Positions 41,262 to 48,306 of a DNA stretch of 64,000 nt are shown piece after piece. The DNA is taken from positions 116,162-180,161 of the forward strand of contig DATAZE010000062.1 in the NCBI GenBank assembly GCA_036272195.1, read 5' to 3'. Position 1 is the first letter of the stretch, and every line of letters starts with the position of its first letter. Source of the DNA: DASXHY01 sp036272195 (lineage in GTDB: Bacteria; Verrucomicrobiota; Verrucomicrobiia; Limisphaerales; DASXHY01). The notes beneath the pieces are model-generated. The model was given only the letters and a program-made list of their open reading frames with translations, was not told where the DNA came from and made no database searches. The translations under genes were made by a program, and so were the position numbers.

Positions 41262-42662
41262 ATGCTGGGACTGTTTAACACATTACAACTCGGCGCGCGC
41301 GCGCTCCAGGCCAACCAGCTGGGAGTGGAAGTCACGGGCCAGAACCTCGCGAACTCGAGCAACGCCGCTTACTCGCGGCAGCGGCTCGTGCTGTCCACGA
41401 GCCTGACCACGCCGACGGCGTTCGGGCTGCAAGGCACGGGCGTGCAGGTGACATCCATCGAACAGGTCCGGGATACCATGCTGGACGGCGAGATGCGGGA
41501 TGAATCGAGCGTGAGCGGCTATTGGAGCTCGCAGCAAAATTCATTGCAAAACGCGCAGACCCAATTGGGTGAATTTCTGAACATCAATTCGACGAGCACC
41601 TCGGGAAGCTCAGGCTTGTCGGATCAAATCAATAATTTGTTCAACGCTTTTCAAAGCGTGGCCACCAATCCCACATCCATCCCCCAGCGTGGAAGCCTCG
41701 TTAACCAGGCGCAAACGCTGGCATCGGGATTCAACAATGCCTCGCAGCAATTGAGCACGCTGAACGGCAACTTGAACACTTCGGTGAGCAACAATGTGAC
41801 GGCAGCGAACCAGTTGCTTTCACAAATCGCCTCGCTCAACAGCCAAATCGCCAAGGCCACCGCCACCGGCGGCAGCGCGAATGATTTGAACGACACGCGT
41901 GAACAGGACCTCGAAAACCTGGCGGGCATCGTCAATATCCAGACGACCACGAACGCGAACGGCACGGTGGATGTCAGCATCGGCGGCACGCAAATGATTT
42001 CGGGAATCAAGACGCTCGACACGCTAAAAACTTACGATCCGGGCAACGGGCAATTGCTCGTGGGCACGGCGAACGGCGGCACTCCCCTCACCCTCACCGG
42101 CGGCGCGATTCAAGGCACGATTGACACCCGCGACGGCGCATTGAAGACGTTGCGGGATGGATTGGACACGCTGGCTTCGTCGCTCATCACGCAGGTGAAC
42201 GGAATTTACAGCGGCGGCTACGATTTGAACGGCGGCACCGGCCAGCCGCTTTTCACCGGCACCGACGCCGGGACTATCGGTGTGAATTCGGCCCTGCAAA
42301 CGGATCCGTCACTGGTGCAGGCGGCCGGAGTTTCCGGCGCCACGGGCGATAATTCCGTGGCACTGGCGTTGGCGCAATTGGGCCAAAAATCTCTCGCCGG
42401 CCTGGGCAACCAGACTTTTAGCAGCGCGTTTGCATCGCAAGTGGGGACGTTCGGTTTTGCGTTGTCGAATGCCAATGCGCAGGTGGACAACAGCACTTCC
42501 GTGACTGGGATGTTGCAGAACCAGCGCGATTCCGTGAGCGGCGTTTCCATCGAGGAAGAAGTCGCGAATTTGATTACCTATCAGCAGGCTTATACAGCAT
42601 CGTCCAAAATCATCACGACGGTGGACCAGATGCTGCAAACAGTTCTCAGTTTGAAAACCTGA
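41262..42662 (+). CDS. flgK: Hook-filament junction protein FlgK
   Basis: A 466-residue hook-associated protein. The N-terminus LGLFNTLQLGARALQANQLG with TGQNLANSSNAAYSRQRLVL and the C-terminus SIEEEVANLITYQQAYTASS are diagnostic. The long helix pairs of the D1 domain lie at residues about 90-190. The middle D2/D3 domains are small. It is 2 nt after flgN and 30 nt before flgL. Confidence 0.95.
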   Translation: MLGLFNTLQLGARALQANQLGVEVTGQNLANSSNAAYSRQRLVLSTSLTTPTAFGLQGTGVQVTSIEQVRDTMLDGEMRDESSVSGYWSSQQNSLQNAQTQLGEFLNINSTSTSGSSGLSDQINNLFNAFQSVATNPTSIPQRGSLVNQAQTLASGFNNASQQLSTLNGNLNTSVSNNVTAANQLLSQIASLNSQIAKATATGGSANDLNDTREQDLENLAGIVNIQTTTNANGTVDVSIGGTQMISGIKTLDTLKTYDPGNGQLLVGTANGGTPLTLTGGAIQGTIDTRDGALKTLRDGLDTLASSLITQVNGIYSGGYDLNGGTGQPLFTGTDAGTIGVNSALQTDPSLVQAAGVSGATGDNSVALALAQLGQKSLAGLGNQTFSSAFASQVGTFGFALSNANAQVDNSTSVTGMLQNQRDSVSGVSIEEEVANLITYQQAYTASSKIITTVDQMLQTVLSLKT

Positions 42663-42692
42663 TTTGATCTGAACCACTAATCCTAATTTTTT

Positions 42693-43634
42693 ATGCGCAT
42701 CGCGGGAACTTCCTACACACAATCGATGACGAGCCAGATCAATTCGCTGGCCGCCCAGCAATTCCGGTTGCAAAACCAGGCGACCACCGGACAGAGCATC
42801 CAGGCGCCCGAAGATGATCCAGCCGGCATGGCGCAGGCGCTGGGGTTGCAGGCGCAAAGCAGCACCGTGGGACAGTACGCGCAAAATGTTGCAACGCTGC
42901 AAAATCGCTCATCGCTGGTTGGAAACGCCTTGCAGCAATTGAAGACCATCACGGACCGAGTGAACGAACTCGCCACGCAATCGGACGGGATCTCGTCGCC
43001 GGATCAATTGCGGGCCAACGCGTCCGAAACGACGCAACTTATCCAGCAGGCAGTGCAAGTGTTGAACAGCAAAGATGGCGACCAATATCTTTTCGGAGGC
43101 ACAGCCTCCAGCCAGCCACCGTTCGTAGCGGCGACCGATGCGAATGGCAACGTCACCGGCGTGACTTACCAGGGGAATGACAGCGTCACTGAAAATGAAG
43201 TCGGACAGAACAGCACCGTAACAGTGGATATTCCCGGCGAAAATACTTCCGGCTCGGGCGCGCGTGGATTGGTCAGCGACAGTCGTTACGGCGCGGACTT
43301 GTTCGGCCACATGATCTCGCTGCAGAACCATCTGCTGGCCGGTGATACGAATTCAATCTCCACGGTGGACCAGCCGGCGTTGAGCAAGGATGATGATAAT
43401 ATCCTCTACCAGGTCAGCAATAACGGAGCGGTGCAGGCGCGCCTGGAGGTGGCGGCTTCCACGGCAAGCACGCAACAGAGCGGACTGGCGGCCTCTCTCA
43501 ATAACGTGGCGGGGGCGGATTTGACGCAAACGCTGACGCAATTGACGCAGGCGCAAAACGCCTACCAGATTGCCTTGCAGAGCAGTTCGACGATTTTGCA
43601 GTTAAAGACTTCCCTGCTGTCTTATTTGCAGTAA
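42693..43634 (+). CDS. flgL: Hook-filament junction protein FlgL
   Basis: A 313-residue flagellin-like junction protein. Seen: SMTSQINSLAAQQFRLQNQA, QAPEDDPAGMAQALGLQAQ and the NRSSLVGNALQQLKTITDRV helix, then KDGDQYLFGGT. The C-terminal helix is ALQSSSTILQLKTSLLSYLQ. Flagellin has the same domain plan but usually ends AQANQ...LL, so this is FlgL. It closes the flgF operon. A hairpin element follows at 43753. Confidence 0.94.
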   Translation: MRIAGTSYTQSMTSQINSLAAQQFRLQNQATTGQSIQAPEDDPAGMAQALGLQAQSSTVGQYAQNVATLQNRSSLVGNALQQLKTITDRVNELATQSDGISSPDQLRANASETTQLIQQAVQVLNSKDGDQYLFGGTASSQPPFVAATDANGNVTGVTYQGNDSVTENEVGQNSTVTVDIPGENTSGSGARGLVSDSRYGADLFGHMISLQNHLLAGDTNSISTVDQPALSKDDDNILYQVSNNGAVQARLEVAASTASTQQSGLAASLNNVAGADLTQTLTQLTQAQNAYQIALQSSSTILQLKTSLLSYLQ

Positions 43635-43752
43635 CGGCATCCTGACGCGGAGTTCGCTGGAGCATTTTCAAAAATGTTGCGGCCCAATTATCCGCTACCC
43701 GCACCGAGTCGGGGAAATGCAATGGTTATTATTTTTTCCTAAAAGAATCTTC

Positions 43753-43821
43753 AACTCCCCCCTTTTACACCAGACTAAAAGGGGGGAGTTGATTTTAATA
43801 TTCGGGGTGTAATTTTATCGA
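43753..43821. repeat. Hairpin element, copy 2 (possible terminator or structured RNA)
   Basis: Arms 43753-43767 and 43776-43790 pair perfectly over 15 bp around an 8-nt loop with CCAGAC. The tail GATTTTAATATTCG, then GTGTAATTTTATCGAT, matches copy 1 at 35689. Stem positions 1, 5 and 11 differ from copy 1 on both strands in a compensatory way. It follows flgL, the last gene of its operon. Confidence 0.8.
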
Positions 43822-43841
43822 TGGAAAACTTCGAATGATCA

Positions 43842-43901
43842 GGTTTCGGATTGGGTTTCGGATCAGATTCCAAATCGGGTTTCGAATCAAATTTCGAAGG
43901 T
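43842..43901. repeat. Degenerate 12-nt tandem repeat
   Basis: Five consecutive 12-nt units of the type GGTTTCGGATTG or GGTTTCGAATCA fill the gap between the hairpin element and the convergent glycosyltransferase gene. No gene is visible here. Confidence 0.65.
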
Positions 43902-43932
43902 GGAAAACGGCGATAATAAATTTGGAAACGCT

Positions 43933-44880
43933 TTAATCCTCTAACCACGAGACGCGAAAGTTTTCGCGGTCCACGCGATCATCGGTGTGGTGAAGGTGTA
44001 ACAAAGGTTTATTTCCCTGGAACGAAGCCCACTGTGAGAAGGTGCTCATTGGGCCCAGCACATAGTCGCATTTTGCCAAAGCGTAGAGGTCTTCGATGGG
44101 AGAATTTTGACTGAGAACGACTGAGAGTCCCGGAAATTCTTCCTGGCTCCGAGGTTCGTCGCTGCAGACCAAAAAGGAAACTTTGGCGTCGGAGAATTGC
44201 CCGGCCAGCCCGCGCATCCACTCGGCATAACGGGAAACCGGGTAAAAATATTTCCCTCCTCTCCAGCGGCGATAATCCGTATGCCGGATATGAACGCCAA
44301 TGACCACCTGCGCGTTCTGCCGCACGCGCTCCATAACAAGGCTGACCTTCTGTTCAATCTCTGGAACGGGATCAAAATAGCGCCGAACTTTCTCCGCATG
44401 TTTCCGGAGAGACTCAGGCGCGCGCAATCGCCATCCGTTTACGATGACGGTTTTTGCCGGTCTGACCAGGGATTCGACTTCTGGTCCGTCGAGCACGGTA
44501 ATCCCGCCCGGCAATTCCTCCAGGTTGACGACGCTTCGGCCAAACAGTGAAAATTTTTGGTTAAGCAGCCGGACGAAACGCGCGCCACGAAAGAGAAATC
44601 GCGTGTCGACAACCAATTTGGGCAGACCCGGAATGGAGTCCAGCAATCGCCTCTGCCCGCTGACGGGATACTCGCAATAAATATCCCGGCAAGTGCCTAC
44701 AAAAAATTTGGCGTAAGCCTGAAAGGTAAAGTTCCTGACCCGGTACCCGTGCTCCTCCGCAAAAGCAATAAAATGAGCGAACAAAAGGAGGCGGTTTCCC
44801 ATCCGTCCGGGTCTGCCCGTTATGATAAATAGCTTTGGGGAGTTCGGGATCGTTTCCCGCTCGGCCAGTTGTTGAGTCAT
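43933..44880 (-). CDS. Fucosyltransferase-like glycosyltransferase (GT11-type)
   Basis: A 315-residue GT-B-fold protein of the alpha-1,2-/alpha-1,6-fucosyltransferase superfamily. Seen: GRMGNRLLLFAHFIAFAEEH at residues about 26-45, where the family has G-x-L-G-N-x-L-F, the donor-binding VVIGVHIRHTDYRRW near residue 195, and DYVLGPMSTFSQWASFQ near 275, where the family has S-x-F-S-W-W/A. Substrates are not predictable from sequence; a GDP-sugar donor is expected. It follows the kinase-nucleotidyltransferase gene on the same strand, so the two probably act in one glycan pathway. Confidence 0.8.
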   Translation of the reverse strand: MTQQLAERETIPNSPKLFIITGRPGRMGNRLLLFAHFIAFAEEHGYRVRNFTFQAYAKFFVGTCRDIYCEYPVSGQRRLLDSIPGLPKLVVDTRFLFRGARFVRLLNQKFSLFGRSVVNLEELPGGITVLDGPEVESLVRPAKTVIVNGWRLRAPESLRKHAEKVRRYFDPVPEIEQKVSLVMERVRQNAQVVIGVHIRHTDYRRWRGGKYFYPVSRYAEWMRGLAGQFSDAKVSFLVCSDEPRSQEEFPGLSVVLSQNSPIEDLYALAKCDYVLGPMSTFSQWASFQGNKPLLHLHHTDDRVDRENFRVSWLED

Positions 44881-44895
44881 AATCCGTGACTAATC

Positions 44896-46041
44896 CTAAA
44901 AGGTTGGCTTCCTGCGAATTTTTAGCTTAATGGCACCTGGAATCTCCCGTTCACTGACAAAAACCAGATATCCCCCGCCACCAGCGCCCGCCAATTTCCA
45001 GCCCAGCGCTGTTTTGGAATATAATCTAATCGCGGAGCGCACGTTGGCGGTGGCCATCGCCGGGAACAGCGCTGTTTGGGCCTGAAAAGATTCGCGAAAA
45101 AATCTGCCAAACTGCTGAACGTCTTGCTTCAAAATAGCGTTCCAACATTGATTCGCCGCGGCCGCCAGACTGCGCACGTTCGCGGTGGTGATTCGTTTTC
45201 CTTTGAAGACGTCGAAACCGCCGGTCCGGGGTCCCAGTGGCACCAGATACAAATGGTCTTCCAGCCATTTAAGGATGCCTTCATCCTCGACGGACGTGAT
45301 TTTCTCGGGCCAATACGTGCCTTTGTAATCCAGGCGATTCAAGCCGGGATAGACGATCCCGATTGAATCCTGAGAACCGGAAAAGCAGTCGGCGCCCGGC
45401 GGATTTTCATAGGAAAAAAGCACACGCGCGAGTTTTTCGAGGTCTCCGACGGGAATCTCAGTTTGCCAAAGCTCAATGGCCCGCGCCCGGGTGCTCGAAG
45501 CCATGCCGCTGCGCTGGTTGAATTCCAGCGTGGGCTCGACGGAAATGGTAAGGACCGGCCCCGGAAAATGACGCGAAATATCCCGTTGATCCAGCCAGCC
45601 GCCCGCGAGATCCAGGCGGTAGGGAATGTGACATTCCTTCCGCAAACTGGTCGTTGAGCGCGGCGGAAGATTTTCCCGCGGTGCCCGTTTGAGCACCACA
45701 TATTTGATGCCGAGCCGCCGGCACAGTTTCGCCTTGGCGGGAGTGTTACCGTCTTCATTCACCACGAAGACGTCAGGCGTGACGCGGTTGAGTTCCGCCA
45801 AAAAATCAAGGGTGCCGGAGCCGGAATTGATATGGCATTTTTTCACGCATTTGAGCGCTTCGAGGATGTATTTGCGCTCGTTCTGCGTGGTCACCGGCGG
45901 ACGACCTTTCAATTCCATCACGGTCTGGTCCGAGCCGAGGCCGACATGGAGTTCGCCGTGGGCCGCCGCTTCCTCGAGGAACCGGACATGGCCGCTATGG
46001 AACATATCGAAACACCCGCTGACAAAAACCTTTTTCCGCAT
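44896..46041 (-). CDS. Nucleotidyltransferase-GHMP kinase fusion
   Basis: A 381-residue two-domain enzyme. Residues 1-135 form a cytidylyltransferase-like domain with the HxGH motif (FDMFHSGHVRFLEEAA, His15 and His18) and a R-S-T-T-S-L-R end motif. Residues 138-381 form a GHMP sugar kinase: IPYRLDLAGGWLDQ, an SGMASSTRARA phosphate-binding loop and AGAGGGGYLVF near the end. The kinase half resembles heptose-7-phosphate (HddA) or fucose kinases, and the other half HldE-type enzymes. Phosphorylation of a sugar and its coupling to a nucleotide in one protein is the natural reading. The frame extends 7 codons upstream; 46041 gives the standard N-terminus. Confidence 0.78.
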   Translation of the reverse strand: MRKKVFVSGCFDMFHSGHVRFLEEAAAHGELHVGLGSDQTVMELKGRPPVTTQNERKYILEALKCVKKCHINSGSGTLDFLAELNRVTPDVFVVNEDGNTPAKAKLCRRLGIKYVVLKRAPRENLPPRSTTSLRKECHIPYRLDLAGGWLDQRDISRHFPGPVLTISVEPTLEFNQRSGMASSTRARAIELWQTEIPVGDLEKLARVLFSYENPPGADCFSGSQDSIGIVYPGLNRLDYKGTYWPEKITSVEDEGILKWLEDHLYLVPLGPRTGGFDVFKGKRITTANVRSLAAAANQCWNAILKQDVQQFGRFFRESFQAQTALFPAMATANVRSAIRLYSKTALGWKLAGAGGGGYLVFVSEREIPGAIKLKIRRKPTF

Positions 46042-46131
46042 GATTTGCCAAAACATAACCACCGGGCGCTGGTTAAAACGAATAAAAAATTAAAAATTGC
46101 AGGGGACTTTCGGATTATCTTCGTGAACTGA

Positions 46132-46191
46132 GTGGCACGGGCGTTTTTGCCCGTGTGAATCGAAACGCACGGGCGAGGACGCCCGTGCCAC
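46132..46191. repeat. Full-length GTGGCACGGGCG palindromic repeat
   Basis: A 60-nt element that starts GTGGCACGGGCG and ends with the exact inverse. Inside are two smaller hairpins, CACGGGC-GTTTTT-GCCCGTG and CACGGGCG-AGGA-CGCCCGTG. Related copies are at 9657-9737 and inside flhF (32134-32175). Confidence 0.85.
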
Positions 46192-46337
46192 TACGATGCA
46201 AACAAGGCAAATTTCTCCCAGCGGGTGATAATTTTGCCGGGAGCCAGCGGGATGGGCGGGATGGCCTCCAGTGAGGGACGTGCAAATTCCCTTCATTTTA
46301 GGGCGGTTTTTGCAGGGGAGGCAAAAAGAACCCTGCA

Positions 46338-46353
46338 TGGCATATCCACTGCT
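46338..46353 (+). promoter_or_regulatory. Sigma-54 promoter of the fliW operon
   Basis: TGGCAT-N5-CTGCT with GG-N10-GC, followed by AAAG. One base departs from the -24 consensus. The expected start is near 46364, about 4 nt before the fliW ATG at 46368, so the mRNA would be almost leaderless. Confidence 0.65.
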
Positions 46354-46367
46354 AAAGACCACTCGGC

Positions 46368-46805
46368 ATGAAATGTAATTGTGTTGAAACTGAACCGGTG
46401 GCGAGCGTTGCGGCAAGCGACGTGCGGCTTCCGATGGGACTTTTGGGATTCGAACGGATGAAGGATTACCTTCTCATCGCCAACCCTGCCGAGGAGCCGT
46501 TCGGATGGCTGCAAGTCAAAGGCGATACTTCGCTCGCATTTGTCGTGATCAATCCTTTCCTGATCGTTCCGGATTACAAGCCGGACATCCCGCAGGCTGA
46601 TGTCGAATTTCTCGGTCTCAACGACGCGGAAGACGCGATGCTCCTGAACATCGTGACCGTTCACAAGCACGGTGAACCCACCATGAATTTAAAGGGACCG
46701 ATTGTTCTTAACCGCCACACTGGAGTCGGCAAACAAGTTGTGATTGCCAATGCCACCGATTACTCGGTGCAACATCCATTGCTGGTTTCTGAAGCGGCCG
46801 ACTAA
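46368..46805 (+). CDS. fliW: Flagellar assembly factor FliW
   Basis: A 145-residue protein with the FliW core: LPMGLLGFERMKDYLLIAN at residues about 22-40, FGWLQVKGDTSLAFVVINPF, and MLLNIVTVHKHGEPTMNLKGPIVLN (residues about 87-112, in part). FliW binds CsrA and also the C-terminus of flagellin, freeing or blocking CsrA according to flagellin level. It is next to csrA as usual. The N-terminus carries two Cys (MKCNCVETEP), not typical of the family. No downstream start would keep the first strand. Confidence 0.93.
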   Translation: MKCNCVETEPVASVAASDVRLPMGLLGFERMKDYLLIANPAEEPFGWLQVKGDTSLAFVVINPFLIVPDYKPDIPQADVEFLGLNDAEDAMLLNIVTVHKHGEPTMNLKGPIVLNRHTGVGKQVVIANATDYSVQHPLLVSEAAD

Positions 46806-46825
46806 CCGACTTCAACCATTTTCCC

Positions 46826-47098
46826 ATGCTAATCCTTTCCCGCAAAACCAGCGAAAGCATCGTGATTGACGGACGCATTCACGTGAAGATCGTTCGCGTG
46901 GAAGGTGAGGTCGTGAAAATCGGGATCGAAGCGCCCGCCGACGTCCCGGTGCATCGCCACGAAGTTTACGAGGAAATTCAGCGCAATAATCAACTGGCCT
47001 CGGTCCGCCCGAGCGCACCACTGCCGAAGCTGATGGCGCATAAAAAGAATGCTCCCGCGCTTTCCACGGCTCCAACCCTGAAAACGGCCAAGCCATGA
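46826..47098 (+). CDS. csrA: Carbon storage/flagellin translation regulator CsrA
   Basis: A 90-residue RNA-binding protein. The first 60 residues are the CsrA beta-barrel dimer: MLILSRKTSESIVIDGRIHV, VVKIGIEAPADVPVHRHEVY. The C-terminal 30 residues are a basic, Ala/Pro-rich extension of a kind often seen in FliW-associated CsrA. It would repress flagellin mRNA translation by binding GGA sites. The stop overlaps the start of the next small gene. Confidence 0.96.
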   Translation: MLILSRKTSESIVIDGRIHVKIVRVEGEVVKIGIEAPADVPVHRHEVYEEIQRNNQLASVRPSAPLPKLMAHKKNAPALSTAPTLKTAKP

Positions 47099-47391
47099 TC
47101 ATCAATAACCAGACGCCATCCTACCAGTTTTTGTCCCCTGCCCTGGCGAAGCGGAGCAAGGCGCAGCCGGAAACCGGCGCCGCCACGAGCGCGGACAATT
47201 CGCAATCCGCCCCTTCCGCGGACCAACTGGCGGTGAGCGAAAATAATTTTACTGCGGCCATCCCGGATATGGATGCGGCCAAATCGAGCCTGGAATTCGC
47301 GCGCAAAAGCATTATTGGCCAGCCGAACCTGGCAATGCTGGCACAGGCGAATTCGATATCGCCCGAAGCGCTTCGATTATTGCAGCAGTAA
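47095..47391 (+). CDS. Small protein with a flagellin D0-like C-terminus
   Basis: A 98-residue protein overlapping csrA by 4 nt. Residues 1-60 are low-complexity and likely disordered, with Ser, Ala and Asn (SAPSADQLAVSENNFTAA). The last 33 residues read LEFARKSIIGQPNLAMLAQA then NSISPEALRLLQQ. This resembles the C-terminal helix of flagellin (I-L-x-Q-x-x-x-A-M-L-A-Q-A-N-Q-x-P-x-x-V-L-x-L-L), the part bound by FliS and FliW. It lacks the rest of flagellin. A decoy or partner for FliW is a reasonable guess from its position directly after fliW and csrA. Confidence 0.7.
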   Translation: MIINNQTPSYQFLSPALAKRSKAQPETGAATSADNSQSAPSADQLAVSENNFTAAIPDMDAAKSSLEFARKSIIGQPNLAMLAQANSISPEALRLLQQ

Positions 47392-47517
47392 CGAGTGTCC
47401 AGCGACTTTCGTCGGTCGCCACAATCGGCGAGACCGCTGGCTCCTTCCCTGGGTGGGTCGGTTTACCGACCTGCCCGGTCAATTTAAAAAAGCGGAACAA
47501 CATAAAAACTGACGCAC
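47392..47517. other. Structured gap before the CMP-sugar synthetase gene
   Basis: GGTCGGT-TT-ACCGACC (47457-47472) is a perfect 7-bp hairpin, and CCAGCG with CGCTGG frame the stretch 47399-47442. A partial terminator or an RNA-processing site is possible. There is no T-run and no gene. Confidence 0.4.
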
Positions 47518-48306
47518 ATGAAAAACACCATGAATGCTCCCACCATCACTGCGGTTGTGCCGGTCAGGCAAGGCAGCCGCCGGCTGAAAAATAAAAACAT
47601 CGCTCCCTTCGCGGGCACCAATCTTCTGCTCTACAAGCTGGAGCAGTTAAAACGCGTCAAATCTTTGCAGCGCATTCTGGTTTCCTCGGATTCTGATCTG
47701 ATGTTGGGCTTCGCGAAAAGCGCGGGAGTCCTCACGCATCGGCGCGCCCTGGAATTTTGCGATGAAAAAACGCGCACCTTCGGTGAAGTGGTCCGCCACG
47801 TTTGCGAAAACACGCCCGGCGATCACGTTCTCTGGGCGACGTGCACGGCGCCCCTCGTTTTTCCAGCGATTTATGAGAAGGCCATCCGGCGCTATTTCCA
47901 GGCGTTGGAAGAAGGCTACGATTCGTTAATGTCAGTGCAGGTTTTTCGCCGTTACCTTTGGGACAAGAACGGGCCCTTGAATTATGAACTCGGCCTTAAG
48001 CACGTCCCCTCCCAGCAATTGGAACCGCTCTATTTCGTCACGGACGGCATCCTCATCGCGCCCCGCGAGAAGATGATTGAATGGTCCTACTTCCACGGCC
48101 CGAATCCGTATCGTTTTGAATTGGAGAAGCGCAACAGCGTGGACATCGACGACGGATTGGACCTGTCCTGCGCGCGCGCGTGGCTGGACATGGATGAATC
48201 GGTTTCGCAAGTGGATCCCTTTCAAGTGCCCAATAATCCACCCGAATTGGACGATGCAATTCCCGCGACGCAAACGGCGTCGAGTGGCGAGTTGGCACAA
48301 AAATGA
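47518..48306 (+). CDS. CMP-sugar synthetase-like cytidylyltransferase
   Basis: A 262-residue nucleotidyltransferase of the NeuA/PseF class. It begins TAVVPVRQGSRRLKNKNIAPF, where the family has I-P-A-R-x-G-S-K-x-I-x-x-K-N, continues RILVSSDSDLMLGFAKSAG and HVLWATCTAPLVF, and ends with SVDIDDGLDLSCARAWLD. Such enzymes activate sialic or related nonulosonic acids with CTP, sugars commonly put on flagellins. No neuB- or pseI-like synthase was found here, so the substrate is uncertain. It overlaps the next gene by 4 nt. Confidence 0.85.
   Translation: MKNTMNAPTITAVVPVRQGSRRLKNKNIAPFAGTNLLLYKLEQLKRVKSLQRILVSSDSDLMLGFAKSAGVLTHRRALEFCDEKTRTFGEVVRHVCENTPGDHVLWATCTAPLVFPAIYEKAIRRYFQALEEGYDSLMSVQVFRRYLWDKNGPLNYELGLKHVPSQQLEPLYFVTDGILIAPREKMIEWSYFHGPNPYRFELEKRNSVDIDDGLDLSCARAWLDMDESVSQVDPFQVPNNPPELDDAIPATQTASSGELAQK

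Larger units (their letters stand above)
46063..46367. other. Divergent intergenic region before fliW
   Basis: No gene was found. It contains a full-length GTGGCACGGGCG palindromic repeat (46132-46191), a block at 46291-46314 that resembles 9818-9841 upstream of the flgB promoter, and the fliW sigma-54 promoter (46338-46353). Confidence 0.6.
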
